Shown here: piece after piece, positions 56,577 through 64,000 of the stretch
Position numbering within the stretch: the stretch's first letter is position 1
Layout of the letters: every line of letters begins with the position of its first letter
Assembly (NCBI GenBank): GCA_963728825.1
Contig: CAVSLA010000002.1
Coordinates: 310,001-374,000 of the forward strand
Direction of reading: 5' to 3'
Length of the DNA stretch: 64,000 bases
Source of the DNA: CAVREM01 sp963728825
GTDB taxonomy: Bacteria > Acidobacteriota > Vicinamibacteria > Vicinamibacterales > CAVVIG01
The notes under the pieces: generated by a model
What the model was told of the DNA's origin: nothing
What the model saw: only the letters and a program-made list of their open reading frames with translations
Database searches by the model: none
Made by a program: the position numbers and the translations under genes

Positions 56577-57444
56577 TGGTGTCGACCTCGGGGCCGCCGG
56601 CGGAGCCGCCTCCGTCGGAGCCGAGCTCGAATCTCACTAACATGACCCGGCGGGTGTTTTCGCTGATGAAGACCTCGCCAAAGAAAATGCGACCGAAGTT
56701 GGCGACAAACACTGAATGATGAGGCTGATCCTCTTCTTTGATCGCGACCGGGTGGTTACGATCGATAGCGCTGACGAGCGTCCCCACGATCTGCTTCTGG
56801 TTCGAGAGACGGCCGCCGCCCGTCCGTGGCTGTCCGGTGACGTGACCACCCACGAAAAAGTGTTTCCTGTATTTTTCGCCGAACTGGTCGCTGGCTGCCG
56901 CGCGCACGACCTTGGCGTGCGTATCGTGTTCGTTGAACACCTTCCGATCAAAATCCACGGCCAATGGAATCCCATCGATCTTGAAGTCTTCGAAGATGAT
57001 TTCGGTGACGCTGATCGGCGCTTCGCCGCGGTCTTTGGGATTGGTGGACTCGAGCGCGACCGCCAGGCGGCCGGCAGTGACCCGCTTCTCGCTGCCGATT
57101 GTGAGCCCCGTGATCTCCGCGCGGACCAAAGTCGTTGTGGCCAACGTCTCTTCGCGCACCTTGCGGTGTGTCAACTCGATCGCCTGTTTGAGATCGTCGA
57201 ACTTTCCCTCGGCAAACGTCGATGCTGACTCGAAGCTGAGATATCCCTTGAACTTTTCGTTGGCCTTTGCCGCTTCCGCTCCCTCAATCGTCCATACGGA
57301 GCGACCGCCGACGCCGGGAAGGCAGCTCGCCCCGGGCATCTCCAAGGTAACGTCGGCCGGCCTGACGAACCGGCCGCCGAAAGCCGCGGCGTTTCCGCGG
57401 AATACGAACCGGCGTCGCAGTTCCATAGCGTGTGGCTGTTGCAC
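56557..57444 (-). CDS. unknown protein of the ECF-CHAT operon
   Basis: This protein of about 295 residues has no signal peptide and no domain I can name. It starts MQQPHAMELRRRFVFRGNA and has conserved-looking stretches such as TLVRAEITGLTIG, ISVTEIIFEDFKIDGIPLAV and HHSVFVANFGRIFFGEV. It ends in a Gly/Ser-rich tail (GSDGGGSAGGPEV). The start may be GTG 57444 or ATG 57426. It lies between the anti-sigma gene (14 bases upstream) and the CHAT protease, and its end overlaps the CHAT start. The position makes it a candidate partner or substrate of the protease; this is inference. Confidence 0.75.
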   Translation of the reverse strand: MQQPHAMELRRRFVFRGNAAAFGGRFVRPADVTLEMPGASCLPGVGGRSVWTIEGAEAAKANEKFKGYLSFESASTFAEGKFDDLKQAIELTHRKVREETLATTTLVRAEITGLTIGSEKRVTAGRLAVALESTNPKDRGEAPISVTEIIFEDFKIDGIPLAVDFDRKVFNEHDTHAKVVRAAASDQFGEKYRKHFFVGGHVTGQPRTGGGRLSNQKQIVGTLVSAIDRNHPVAIKEEDQPHHSVFVANFGRIFFGEVFISENTRRVMLVRFELGSDGGGSAGGPEVDTNGGYSP

Positions 57445-57457
57445 GTAGACGCTGAAC

Positions 57458-58114
57458 TCAGGGGCCCTCTGTCACGAAGCGGTACTCACTGATGAGCTGG
57501 CTGTCGGCAGCGGCCCGGACCGCAAGACTGTATTGCGTCGACGGGGTCAGTGTCCAGACCGGCACGAGCAGCATGAGGGGAGCGCCAGCCGCGGGTGCCG
57601 TGAGACGGCCTTGTGCGACGCGATCGCCTGACAGCGTCCGCAGCTCGTACGACAACTCGCTGCCGCTGGCCGCATCGACTTCAATCGCCAGCGCGACGGC
57701 GTCCGCGTCGGACGGGATCCGCACGCTGGGCATCGCCCCGCGGCTGTCCGGCCGCACGGTGATCGGCGTCAGTGCCTGCACCTGGAGCCGTCCGCCGCGC
57801 GCCGGCGCGACCGACTGATAGCCGACCGCCAAGGCGAGTGTCGCGGCCGCCGCCCAGGGAACCAGCACCGCTGGCCGCCACTTGCGCAGCACGGCATTGC
57901 CGCGGATCGGCATCGGCACGACACGGCTCGCGGCGTCCTTCTCGAGCATGCCGGACTTGACCGCCTGCCGCAGCGTGGCGCCGGTCCGCACCTCGTCGGC
58001 GCATTCGACGCAGTCGAAATAGTGATCTTCGAAGGCGAACCGCTCGATCTCCGACATCTCGTCGAGCAGATATCTCTCAGCCGCCAGCGTGCGAACCGCG
58101 TCCGAGTGGGTCAT
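57458..58114 (-). CDS. zinc-finger anti-sigma factor, membrane-spanning
   Basis: This 218-residue protein has an N-terminal ZAS-type motif, H-x3-C-x2-C, in EDHYFDCVECAD near residue 30. It is the usual binder of ECF sigma factors. A membrane helix (AVLVPWAAAATLALAVGY) near residues 80-100 separates it from an outer domain of about 110 residues with Ig-like strands (SELSYELRTLSGDRV ... STQYSLAVRAAAD). It starts four bases after the sigma gene stop. It should hold the sigma factor at the membrane until an outside signal or protease acts. Confidence 0.88.
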   Translation of the reverse strand: MTHSDAVRTLAAERYLLDEMSEIERFAFEDHYFDCVECADEVRTGATLRQAVKSGMLEKDAASRVVPMPIRGNAVLRKWRPAVLVPWAAAATLALAVGYQSVAPARGGRLQVQALTPITVRPDSRGAMPSVRIPSDADAVALAIEVDAASGSELSYELRTLSGDRVAQGRLTAPAAGAPLMLLVPVWTLTPSTQYSLAVRAAADSQLISEYRFVTEGP

Positions 58115-58118
58115 GCGT

Positions 58119-58682
58119 TCACCTGGATGAAAGAAGGACGAAGCGTTCCCGGAAATGACCCTTCGCGCGATGGAGCAGCACCCGCAAGTAGCTGCGATCG
58201 ATCTGCAGCTCGCGGCAGATCTCGTCCTTGTCCCGCTCGTCGAAAAACAGCCATTTGAGCAGCAGGCGTTCGCGCTCGGGAAGCGACTGCAGCGCTTCCT
58301 GGACCTCGGCCCGCTCTTCGCCGGCCATCAGATCGACGTCGGCCGACGTCCGCGGCGAGGCCTCGTCGTACCCTTCGTCGAGCGCCGTGGTCCGGGCATT
58401 GGCGCGATACATCTCGAACAGCACGTTGTTGCAGACGCCGTTCACAAAGGCGCCGAGACTCTCGGCGCTGGCAAGCCCGCCTTTCTGCTTCAAAGTGGAG
58501 AGGACCCTGACGAAGGTCTCCTGCCGGGCATCCTCGACCTGACTCGGCGACCGGAGGCGTGACCGCAGCTTCAGCGCGAGCAGCTCGCCGAAGTAGCGGG
58601 TGAAATGACGTTCGGTCTCGGCATCCCCGGCGACCAGCCGGCGGATGTATTCCGCGTCGAAGTTGTGGCGTTCCAGCCGCAC
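58119..58682 (-). CDS. RNA polymerase ECF sigma factor
   Basis: This 187-residue sigma factor has region 2 (LLALKLRSRLRSPSQVEDARQETFVRVLSTL) and region 4 (LQSLPERERLLLKWLFFDERDKDEICRELQIDRSYLRVLLHRAKGHFRE). The spacing and length fit extracytoplasmic-function sigma factors. It starts at GTG 58682 with no clear ribosome-binding site. It heads an operon with the anti-sigma factor, an unknown protein and a TPR-CHAT protease. It probably activates this operon and others. Confidence 0.92.
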   Translation of the reverse strand: MRLERHNFDAEYIRRLVAGDAETERHFTRYFGELLALKLRSRLRSPSQVEDARQETFVRVLSTLKQKGGLASAESLGAFVNGVCNNVLFEMYRANARTTALDEGYDEASPRTSADVDLMAGEERAEVQEALQSLPERERLLLKWLFFDERDKDEICRELQIDRSYLRVLLHRAKGHFRERFVLLSSR

Positions 58683-58760
58683 TGGTGGAGCTTATCGCAT
58701 GGACTTGGCGGTGTTGCACAGGGCGACTCCTAACGGGCAATCCGGCGCGTTCAGTCCGTT

Positions 58761-58844
58761 AGTGTCGGGAAGGGGTGAGATGTTACACAACGTTTCCGGC
58801 CGCCCCGCCCGCCACGTTGTAACGTACAGGCGGCTCCCGACACT
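58761..58844. promoter_or_regulatory. nested inverted repeat between divergent sigma and AAA-like genes
   Basis: Outer arms AGTGTCGGGA (58761-58770) and TCCCGACACT (58835-58844) are exact. Inner arms GTTACACAACGT (58782-58793) and ACGTTGTAAC (58814-58823) pair apart from two extra bases. Both pairs share a centre near 58802. The element lies in the 192-base region between divergent genes, about 80 bases upstream of the sigma start. It may be a shared operator or promoter region. Confidence 0.7.
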
Positions 58845-58874
58845 ACTCCGGCGAATCGAAACTGGAGTGTGCCG

Positions 58875-59294
58875 GTGATCACCATGCATCCAACGGATTT
58901 CTCGTCCCCGTCAGACACCAACCTCTTGATGTCCCTGCTCACGACCGGACAGCGCCCCGCGCTGATGGTCATGTGCGGCGGCCGACCACCCGAATCGGTC
59001 GTGGATTCTCTGATGACCTGGTGTGCGCCGCCGGTGTACGTCTGCCGGCTGCCGGGTCAACTGAAACTGCCGGCACCGAAGGGTGGCACGGTGGTGTTGT
59101 CAGACCCCGCCGCGATGACGCTGGCGCAGCAGATCGAGCTGTACGACTGGCTGAACGCCAGCCGTGGCGCCGTGCAGATTGTGTCGGTGACCACGCGTCC
59201 GATCTGGCCGCTGGTCGAAGAAGGCCGTTTCCTGGAAGGCCTGTTCTACCGCCTCAACGTCGTGACGCTGGAGGCGACGCAGGAAAGCCTCTAA
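58875..59294 (+). CDS. NtrC/sigma-54-activator-like AAA+ remnant
   Basis: This 139-residue protein resembles the central part of sigma-54 activators. GGTVVLSDPAAMTLAQQIELYDWL fits the Walker B region, and VQIVSVTTRPIWPLVEEGRFLEGLFYRLNVV fits the R-x-D-L-x-x-L/YYRLN region. It has no Walker A loop, no GAFTGA-type loop and no DNA-binding domain, so it cannot act as an ordinary activator. GTG 58875 is chosen because GGAG lies seven bases upstream; GTG 58869 and ATG 58884 are alternatives. It may be a protein-protein adaptor. Confidence 0.7.
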   Translation: MITMHPTDFSSPSDTNLLMSLLTTGQRPALMVMCGGRPPESVVDSLMTWCAPPVYVCRLPGQLKLPAPKGGTVVLSDPAAMTLAQQIELYDWLNASRGAVQIVSVTTRPIWPLVEEGRFLEGLFYRLNVVTLEATQESL

Positions 59295-59298
59295 AAAG

Positions 59299-59352
59299 CT
59301 GAGGAACGGGGGAACTGGGGAACTGAGGAACTGAGGAGCCCAAGCTCCTCAG
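59299..59352. terminator. octamer repeats and bidirectional hairpin between convergent genes
   Basis: Degenerate CTGAGGAA units are followed by a perfect stem, CTGAGGAGC (59331-59339) with GCTCCTCAG (59344-59352). It sits between two convergent genes and could stop transcription from both sides, although no U-run is present. Confidence 0.45.
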
Positions 59353-59367
59353 CGTCGGGTTCTGCTG

Positions 59368-59784
59368 TTACCAGTTGTTCAGCGCGTATTCGGGATTGAC
59401 CTGGACATCGGCGTCTTCGATGACGAAGTCGAATTTGAACTCGGTCGCCGGTGTTTCGTTCGCGCCGCGGTCGATCATCGGCACCGCGCGATCGAACGCG
59501 ATGGCGAAGCGATAACGGGGCTTGTGGGGGCCGAGCGAGGCGATCTGGCACCGGACCACCGAGCCGCTGACGCGCACCGACGTGCCTGCCGCCTCGATGA
59601 TGTCCACGTAGCTCGACATCCCGGGACGAACCGGGAAACCACCCTCGACCAGCAAGCCGCTGGACGAAGCGTTGATCACTTCAACCGCTTCGGACGAGAC
59701 CTTGACGCCGGCGACATGCGGGATCTCGTTCAGTGGCCGGCGCGGAGCCATCCGGCGATCGTCTTGTTCGTCTAAAACTGCCAC
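59368..59784 (-). CDS. PilZ domain protein
   Basis: This 138-residue protein has a PilZ fold. The R-x3-R region is RRMAPRR near residue 10, and the second cyclic-di-GMP motif, [DN]-x-S-x-x-G, reads NASSSGL near residue 40. The rest forms the beta barrel, with GMSSYVDI and VSGSVVRCQIA. PilZ proteins bind cyclic-di-GMP and often control motility or export. It overlaps the start of the PAS coiled-coil gene's end by 13 bases, so they are co-transcribed. Confidence 0.88.
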   Translation of the reverse strand: MAVLDEQDDRRMAPRRPLNEIPHVAGVKVSSEAVEVINASSSGLLVEGGFPVRPGMSSYVDIIEAAGTSVRVSGSVVRCQIASLGPHKPRYRFAIAFDRAVPMIDRGANETPATEFKFDFVIEDADVQVNPEYALNNW

Positions 59785-61325
59785 AAATCCTCCTCAACCA
59801 CGGCGGGCTCGGCGGCCGGCGCCGGCTCGGGCAGCGCCGACTCGGGTACCGAGGGCAACTTTGGGCCCGTCAGGTCAGCCTGGAGAACGGCGGCCACCTG
59901 TACCTGGACCTGGGACGCGATGTCGACTGGCTGATCGCCGAGGAGCCGCTCGGTGCGGAGCGCGGCATCCTGCAGCAGGCGCGCGATGTCGGCGAGCGCC
60001 GCTTCGCGGCGGGCCTGATGTGACAGGAGCGTGTCGTACTTGGACTGCTCGGTCCGTACCATCTCGTGGAACTCCAGTCGATCGGCCTGGCGATCGGCAG
60101 ACACCTGGGCGTAGCGCTCCTCCAGCTCTCTGGCGGTGCGCTCCAGTTCTTCGACGCGTCGATTGCTGGCCGCGAGCTGCTCTTCGGCCCGCAGGCGCTG
60201 TTCGTTCGACGCCGCGAGATGCTCTTCGGCCCGCAGGCGCTGTTCGTTCGATGCCGCGAGCTGCGCGGCCGTGATCTTTGCTGCCTCGCGCGTCTGCAGG
60301 AGGTCGGCATTGACGGCGGCGAGCTGTGCCGCGGTCGCGTTCCCCGCGTCGCGGACCTGTGCCAGCTCGCTCCGCGACGAGGCCAGCTGCGACCCGGCCG
60401 CATCGGCGGCTTCCTTGGCGCGCGACAGCTCAGCCTGTGAGGCATTCAACCGCGCCGCTGCCTGACCGGCTGCCTCGCGGGCCTGGGCGAGCTCCGCATT
60501 CGAGGATTCGAGACGTGCGGCGGCGGCGCTGGCTGCGTCGCGCGCCTGCGCAAGCTCGGTGTGCAGTGTCGTGAGCTGCGACGAGGCCGCGCCGCCAGCC
60601 GTCCGGGCCTGGGCGAGGTCGGCGTTCAGGGACTCGCGCTCCGCGGCCCACTGAATCGTGGCCTGAGCAAGGCGCTCCTCTGCCTCGACGTGGCGCTGCT
60701 CGGCCTCAGCGAGGGCTGCCTGAAGGCGCTGACGGGTCTGCAGGAGCGCATCGCCAACGGCCAGCCGCTCGGCTTCGCGCGTTCTTGTCATGGTCGCGAG
60801 GGCCGTACGAGCCTCTTCGAGCGCTTGTTCGAGGGCTTGAGTGTTCGGTGTCGCCGCGGGCGCCGCTAGGGCCGGCGATTTCACATCGGCCGTTTCCCAG
60901 GTCGCCGTCAGGCAGACCGCCGGCGCGGCGCCGTCGCGGCGCAGCGGCACGGCACGCATCTCGACCGAGCGTCCGGCGCTCGCCCCATCGGCGACCCGGT
61001 AGGTCAGATGCGCATCGGCGCCTTTGCAGACATTTTCGAGGGCGGCCGACACCGTTGCACGATCGGCCGCGGAAATCAGGCGATCGAACTTCGTGCCGAT
61101 CAGGCCTTCCAGTTTTTCAACCTGGAACAGTCGCAGCGAGCGGGCATTGGCCGCGAGGATGGTCCCATCCTGCGTGGTAATCGTGAGGCTGACCGGGGCA
61201 GACTCGATGATCATTCGGAGCCTGGTCTCGGTGGCGCTCGGAGGTGCCTGAGTCGTGGTCGCCGCAGGTTTTGCGGCTGTCGGCGAACCCGTCTGGGCAC
61301 GATCTGGTTCAAAAGAGATGGCCAT
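59772..61325 (-). CDS. PAS domain protein with long coiled coil
   Basis: This 517-residue protein has an N-terminal PAS domain (residues about 35-155: RLRMIIESAPVSLTITTQDG, LFQVEKLEGLIG). A very long alanine-rich coiled coil follows (about residues 165-450), then an acidic, proline-rich tail. No histidine-kinase or output domain is seen, so it may be a scaffold or sensor in the c-di-GMP cluster. ATG 61325 is chosen over an upstream TTG. It contains a 42-base direct repeat (60171-60254). Confidence 0.85.
   Translation of the reverse strand: MAISFEPDRAQTGSPTAAKPAATTTQAPPSATETRLRMIIESAPVSLTITTQDGTILAANARSLRLFQVEKLEGLIGTKFDRLISAADRATVSAALENVCKGADAHLTYRVADGASAGRSVEMRAVPLRRDGAAPAVCLTATWETADVKSPALAAPAATPNTQALEQALEEARTALATMTRTREAERLAVGDALLQTRQRLQAALAEAEQRHVEAEERLAQATIQWAAERESLNADLAQARTAGGAASSQLTTLHTELAQARDAASAAAARLESSNAELAQAREAAGQAAARLNASQAELSRAKEAADAAGSQLASSRSELAQVRDAGNATAAQLAAVNADLLQTREAAKITAAQLAASNEQRLRAEEHLAASNEQRLRAEEQLAASNRRVEELERTARELEERYAQVSADRQADRLEFHEMVRTEQSKYDTLLSHQARREAALADIARLLQDAALRTERLLGDQPVDIASQVQVQVAAVLQADLTGPKLPSVPESALPEPAPAAEPAVVEEDLWQF
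60171..60254. repeat. 42-base direct repeat within the PAS coiled-coil gene
   Basis: Two copies of a 42-base unit (60171-60212 and 60213-60254) differ at two positions and encode AASNEQRLRAEEHL-type 14-residue repeats. Recent in-frame duplication lengthened the coiled coil by two heptads. Confidence 0.85.
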
Positions 61326-61346
61326 ATTCAACGCCCGCGATATGAC

Positions 61347-61374
61347 ATTATGCGACTGTAACTACACCTAGCAA
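61347..61374 (-). promoter_or_regulatory. putative promoter for the PAS-PilZ operon
   Basis: On the minus strand TTGCTA (61369-61374) and CATAAT (61347-61352) are separated by 16 bases and lie 22 bases upstream of the PAS start. The surrounding 61332-61671 region is more AT-rich than its neighbours and otherwise shows no gene. Confidence 0.45.
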
Positions 61375-61671
61375 TAATAGATCCCGGTCGAGCTGAGGCC
61401 AGGACGACAGAACTCTTTAAGAATTTCCGCCGCACTTGTCCTGCGAGGTGTCGGCCGACAGTTGCATTGCACGGTCCATGTCTCCTTATGCAACTTTTCG
61501 AGAGGGTGATCCGCGTGTTCGTCAGCACAAATAACTGCAAAAGAAATGTTTAGTGGGCTGGTTCTGTAATGGAACACAGTTGTGCGATTCTGATGGGCGC
61601 ACACACACTTTGCGTCATTGGCTGACGAAAAGGGCTATCGGCCGATCTGGAGCGGGCCGATATCTCCGCCA

Positions 61672-62010
61672 ATGGCGCTGGGACGTCTGAGAATTCTTGT
61701 GTTTCCCGACTCTCCCCGGAGTTGGACGGCGCGAGGCCTGGAACACGATCTCGCCGGGGCCGGCACGACGATGGAGGGGGCGCTGGACACGGTTCTGAAA
61801 GTGGTCCGCGCGCATATCAATTACGACCTGCGCCACGGCCGGCCCGCGCTGTCGGCGTTCGCCGCGGCGCCACGGCTTTACTGGGAGGCCTTTGCCGCCG
61901 CGACCCGCGTCGATATCCGGCTGGACCTGGCGGGGGAGGAGACGGCGATGCCGATGCGCGTCATCGCGGCGACCGTCCCGCAACATCCGATCGTCAGGCT
62001 GTACCTGTGA
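61672..62010 (+). CDS. small hypothetical protein
   Basis: This 112-residue protein (ALGRLRILVFPDSPRSWTARGLEHDLAGAG ... LSAFAAAPRLYWEAFAAATR) has no signal peptide or domain I can name. An internal segment reads DTVLKVVRAHINYDLRHGR, and the C-terminus is MPMRVIAATVPQHPIVRLYL. ATG 61672 is chosen; a longer TTG start at 61618 is also open. No good ribosome-binding site is seen at either. It is probably real because no stops occur and no stronger antisense frame exists. Confidence 0.55.
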   Translation: MALGRLRILVFPDSPRSWTARGLEHDLAGAGTTMEGALDTVLKVVRAHINYDLRHGRPALSAFAAAPRLYWEAFAAATRVDIRLDLAGEETAMPMRVIAATVPQHPIVRLYL

Positions 62011-62061
62011 TCGGGTGCGCAGCGCGTAGGCCCGCCCGGTAGCTCTGAGCTCCTACAAGAA

Positions 62062-63570
62062 CTACGCAACGCGATTGTGACCGTGTTCGAGCGCCAGCCG
62101 CACACGGTCGCGCGCCCTCGTCACGAGCGCCCCGAACGTTTCCGCTGTCAGCAGCTCGGCGACGCCCGCCGACACCGCGGCGCGGTGGCCGCTGCCCGCC
62201 TGGAGCGCCGCCCGGACGCGTTCGGCGACACGACGCGCTTCATCCAGCGGCAGGCCCGGCAGCAGAACCAGCACCTCGTCGCCGCTCCACCGAATCGGCA
62301 GGTCCGATTGCCTGATGGTTTTCACCAACGTACCGGCGACCAGGCCGGCCGGGTCGTCGGCGGGCGGACGGCGGGAGACGTCGGCGTCGTTTGGAATCGA
62401 CACGGCAAACAGCACGACGCTGACCTGACGCTCTTCACGACGAGCCCGCGCCAGCTCGCGTGCCGCGGCGAATTCTCCATTCAAGCGATCGAGCAAGGGC
62501 GTGGGCCACTCGGGATCGGCGCGGCGGTCCGGCTCACTCGGCGCTGGCGCCGCTTCGATACGCATCTGGCTGAGATCTCGGGGCGCCGACGGTGGCGCGG
62601 GCGGCGGGGCCGCGGGCGCGGGTACCGGCTCGTATGCAGGCTCGGGTGCGGGCTCGCGTTTCTCGACGCGCGCCGGCTGTCCCCCGAAGGTCACCGAACG
62701 CCCGAGGGTCTTCAGCGCCTCGACGTCCAGATCGGTCAGGACGAGCGGCTTCAGATCGAAGACGCAGATCGTGCCGATGATCTGCTGGCTCGAACCGATG
62801 ATCGGCACCGCCACGAGTCCACGCACCGCGTCCTGCAGCGACGCAGGCGTGTCGGTCAGCGGCTGCGTCGCCAGATCGGGCAGCACCAGCGCCTCGCCGG
62901 TTTCGAGAATCCACCCGAATACGCGCGGCATGTAGTACGGCGAGTGGGGAATCGGCGCATCCGAGGTCCAGGTGACGGCCGCCCGGAACTGGCTGCTCCC
63001 CGGCGCCCGCAGGTAGACGGCCACGCCCGGCGTCCGGGACAAGTGCCGCGCTTTCTCGCCGAGCGCCGTCATCATGTCGTGCAACTCCTCGGCGCTCGGG
63101 CTGACCGACACATCGATGGGCGCCGTGGCGCTCGAATGCCGTTCGAAGGCGCGCTCGATCGCCGCCTGCACGACGTCCGCCGGCGCGGCGCCGCGCAGCA
63201 CACGGACGTTGAGCCCCGACAGCCGCTGTGCGGCGAACTCGCTGAGCTCGCGAAACGCCGCCCACGCGATGATTTCGGTGCGCGCCCAGCGGTGCGCGCG
63301 CAGCCCCTCGATGACCGCAAACCCATCGCGCCGCGACAGGGACAGGTCGATGATCAGCAGGATCGGCGGACCGAAGCGCTCGAGGATTCGTGTGGCCTCT
63401 TCGCCGTCGCGCGCCACCAGGACGCCCGCCTTGAACTGGCGAATGGCATCGAGACACATGGCCGCTCGCTCGACGTGCGTGTCCGCCACGAGGACGTACG
63501 GCAGTTCGACCTGGGGCCCGTCGCCCGAAGGCTTCTGGCGCGCCCAGGCGTTCATGTCAACCGCGGACAT
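62062..63570 (-). CDS. response regulator with GAF and degenerate GGDEF domains
   Basis: This 502-residue protein has an N-terminal receiver domain (YVLVADTHVERAAMCLDAI ... IIDLSLSRRDGF, phospho-acceptor Asp in IIDLS). A GAF domain follows (VAVYLRAPGSSQFRAAVTW ... GLVAVPIIG), then a proline/alanine-rich linker, and a C-terminal domain of the GGDEF type. The signature reads RWSGDEVLVLLPG, so GGDEF is changed to SGDEV and activity is doubtful. AGGAG lies five bases before ATG 63570. The upstream GGDEF gene ends 14 bases inside this start, so the two are one operon. Confidence 0.85.
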   Translation of the reverse strand: MSAVDMNAWARQKPSGDGPQVELPYVLVADTHVERAAMCLDAIRQFKAGVLVARDGEEATRILERFGPPILLIIDLSLSRRDGFAVIEGLRAHRWARTEIIAWAAFRELSEFAAQRLSGLNVRVLRGAAPADVVQAAIERAFERHSSATAPIDVSVSPSAEELHDMMTALGEKARHLSRTPGVAVYLRAPGSSQFRAAVTWTSDAPIPHSPYYMPRVFGWILETGEALVLPDLATQPLTDTPASLQDAVRGLVAVPIIGSSQQIIGTICVFDLKPLVLTDLDVEALKTLGRSVTFGGQPARVEKREPAPEPAYEPVPAPAAPPPAPPSAPRDLSQMRIEAAPAPSEPDRRADPEWPTPLLDRLNGEFAAARELARARREERQVSVVLFAVSIPNDADVSRRPPADDPAGLVAGTLVKTIRQSDLPIRWSGDEVLVLLPGLPLDEARRVAERVRAALQAGSGHRAAVSAGVAELLTAETFGALVTRARDRVRLALEHGHNRVA

Positions 63571-64000
63571 CGGGCTCCTGGTCGTTGAAGCCCGATCGGT
63601 GGGACATCCCGGGCGTGTGCACACGGACGCAATTCTTGCCGGCGGCCTTGGCCTGGTAGAGGGCACGGTCGGCGCGCAGAATCAGCTCGGCTGGCGTATC
63701 TCCTCCCTCGATCACCGCCACGCCAACGCTCATCGTCAGCGACGGCAGAAGCGGCGCGACGGGATCGCCACGGTACTCTGACACGCGGCGCCTGATCCGC
63801 TCGGCGCACGCGGCGGCGCTGCCGTGGTCGGTGCTCGGCATCAGAATCGCGAACTCGTCGCCGCCGTACCGGGCGCACACGTCGAACACTCGCACCGCGG
63901 ATCGAATGATAGCGCCGACCACCTGCAGAACGGCATCGCCAGTCTGGTGACCGTAGGTGTCGTTGATTTTCTTGAAGTCGTCGACGTCCGCCATCACCAC
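63557..64000 (-). CDS. GGDEF diguanylate cyclase, partial (cut by window end)
   Basis: The 147 residues visible are the C-terminal part of a GGDEF domain; the start lies beyond the window. The active-site motif RYGGDEF is intact, and an RxxD inhibitory site (RVFD) lies five residues before it, so product inhibition is expected. DDFKKINDTYGHQTGD and DRALYQAKAAGKNCVRV are standard parts of the fold. The last 20 residues (MSHRSGFNDQEPDVRG) form a short extension. It is co-transcribed with the REC-GAF protein. Confidence 0.92.
   Translation of the reverse strand: MVMADVDDFKKINDTYGHQTGDAVLQVVGAIIRSAVRVFDVCARYGGDEFAILMPSTDHGSAAACAERIRRRVSEYRGDPVAPLLPSLTMSVGVAVIEGGDTPAELILRADRALYQAKAAGKNCVRVHTPGMSHRSGFNDQEPDVRG

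Overview
The window looks like chromosome from a GC-rich member of the Acidobacteriota, most likely the class Vicinamibacteria. Clues are an ADOP-type orphan permease, an Oar-like carboxypeptidase-regulatory/TonB receptor, a DUF1592/DUF1552 pair, secreted 'TPWGxPDLQG' proteins, and many quinoprotein, cytochrome and VOC enzymes. This is inference from gene families, because no rRNA or tRNA lies in the window. No prophage, insertion sequence with a transposase gene, or CRISPR array was seen.

Layout. 60-4177: a complete sugar ABC importer operon (binding protein, two permeases, ATPase). 4187-10160 (minus): rhomboid protease, molybdenum hydroxylase large subunit, PQQ dehydrogenase and diheme cytochrome c. 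10264-16847: secreted propeller protein, HtpG, a frameshifted secreted protein, a VapBC-type toxin-antitoxin pair with a palindromic operator, and an ankyrin protein. 16900-31106: a secreted redox/catabolic region with DUF1592 and DUF1552 proteins, two VOC proteins, a heme plus copper-monooxygenase-like protein, a cyclase, an MBL hydrolase, a quinoprotein-like propeller and lipocalin-like proteins. 31272-34471: a FecR / OmpA / CHASE2-HD-GYP operon behind a sigma-54-like promoter. 34483-39002 (minus): DUF2911 protein, alpha/beta hydrolase, and a BlaI/M56 repressor-peptidase pair with an operator. 39067-50277: matrixin protease, Ser/Thr kinase with a propeller tail, TonB receptor, four-helix-bundle protein, class C beta-lactamase-like hydrolase and a DUF5916 protein. 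50365-51360: an archaeal/eukaryotic-type flap endonuclease (FEN-1). 51390-54054: ADOP permease. 54114-58682 (minus): ECF sigma factor, zinc-finger anti-sigma factor, unknown protein and TPR-CHAT protease. 58875-64000: a cyclic-di-GMP-flavoured signalling cluster (PilZ, PAS coiled coil, REC-GAF-degenerate GGDEF, active-type GGDEF).

Three observations stand out. First, six genes are each broken by one extra base, and in every case it sits directly beside a GTAC tetranucleotide; removing it restores the family frame. This suggests a systematic sequencing error at a modified GTAC motif, although biology is not excluded. Second, the ECF sigma / anti-sigma / unknown / TPR-CHAT operon resembles a protease-controlled sigma switch and is flanked by a large nested inverted repeat. 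Third, a FEN-1 with all seven metal-binding acidic residues is encoded in an otherwise bacterial neighbourhood.

Intergenic space is rich in small repeats: about twelve REP-like hairpins carrying a GTAG/CTAC tetranucleotide, two long hairpin elements, and several arrays with 7- or 8-base periods.
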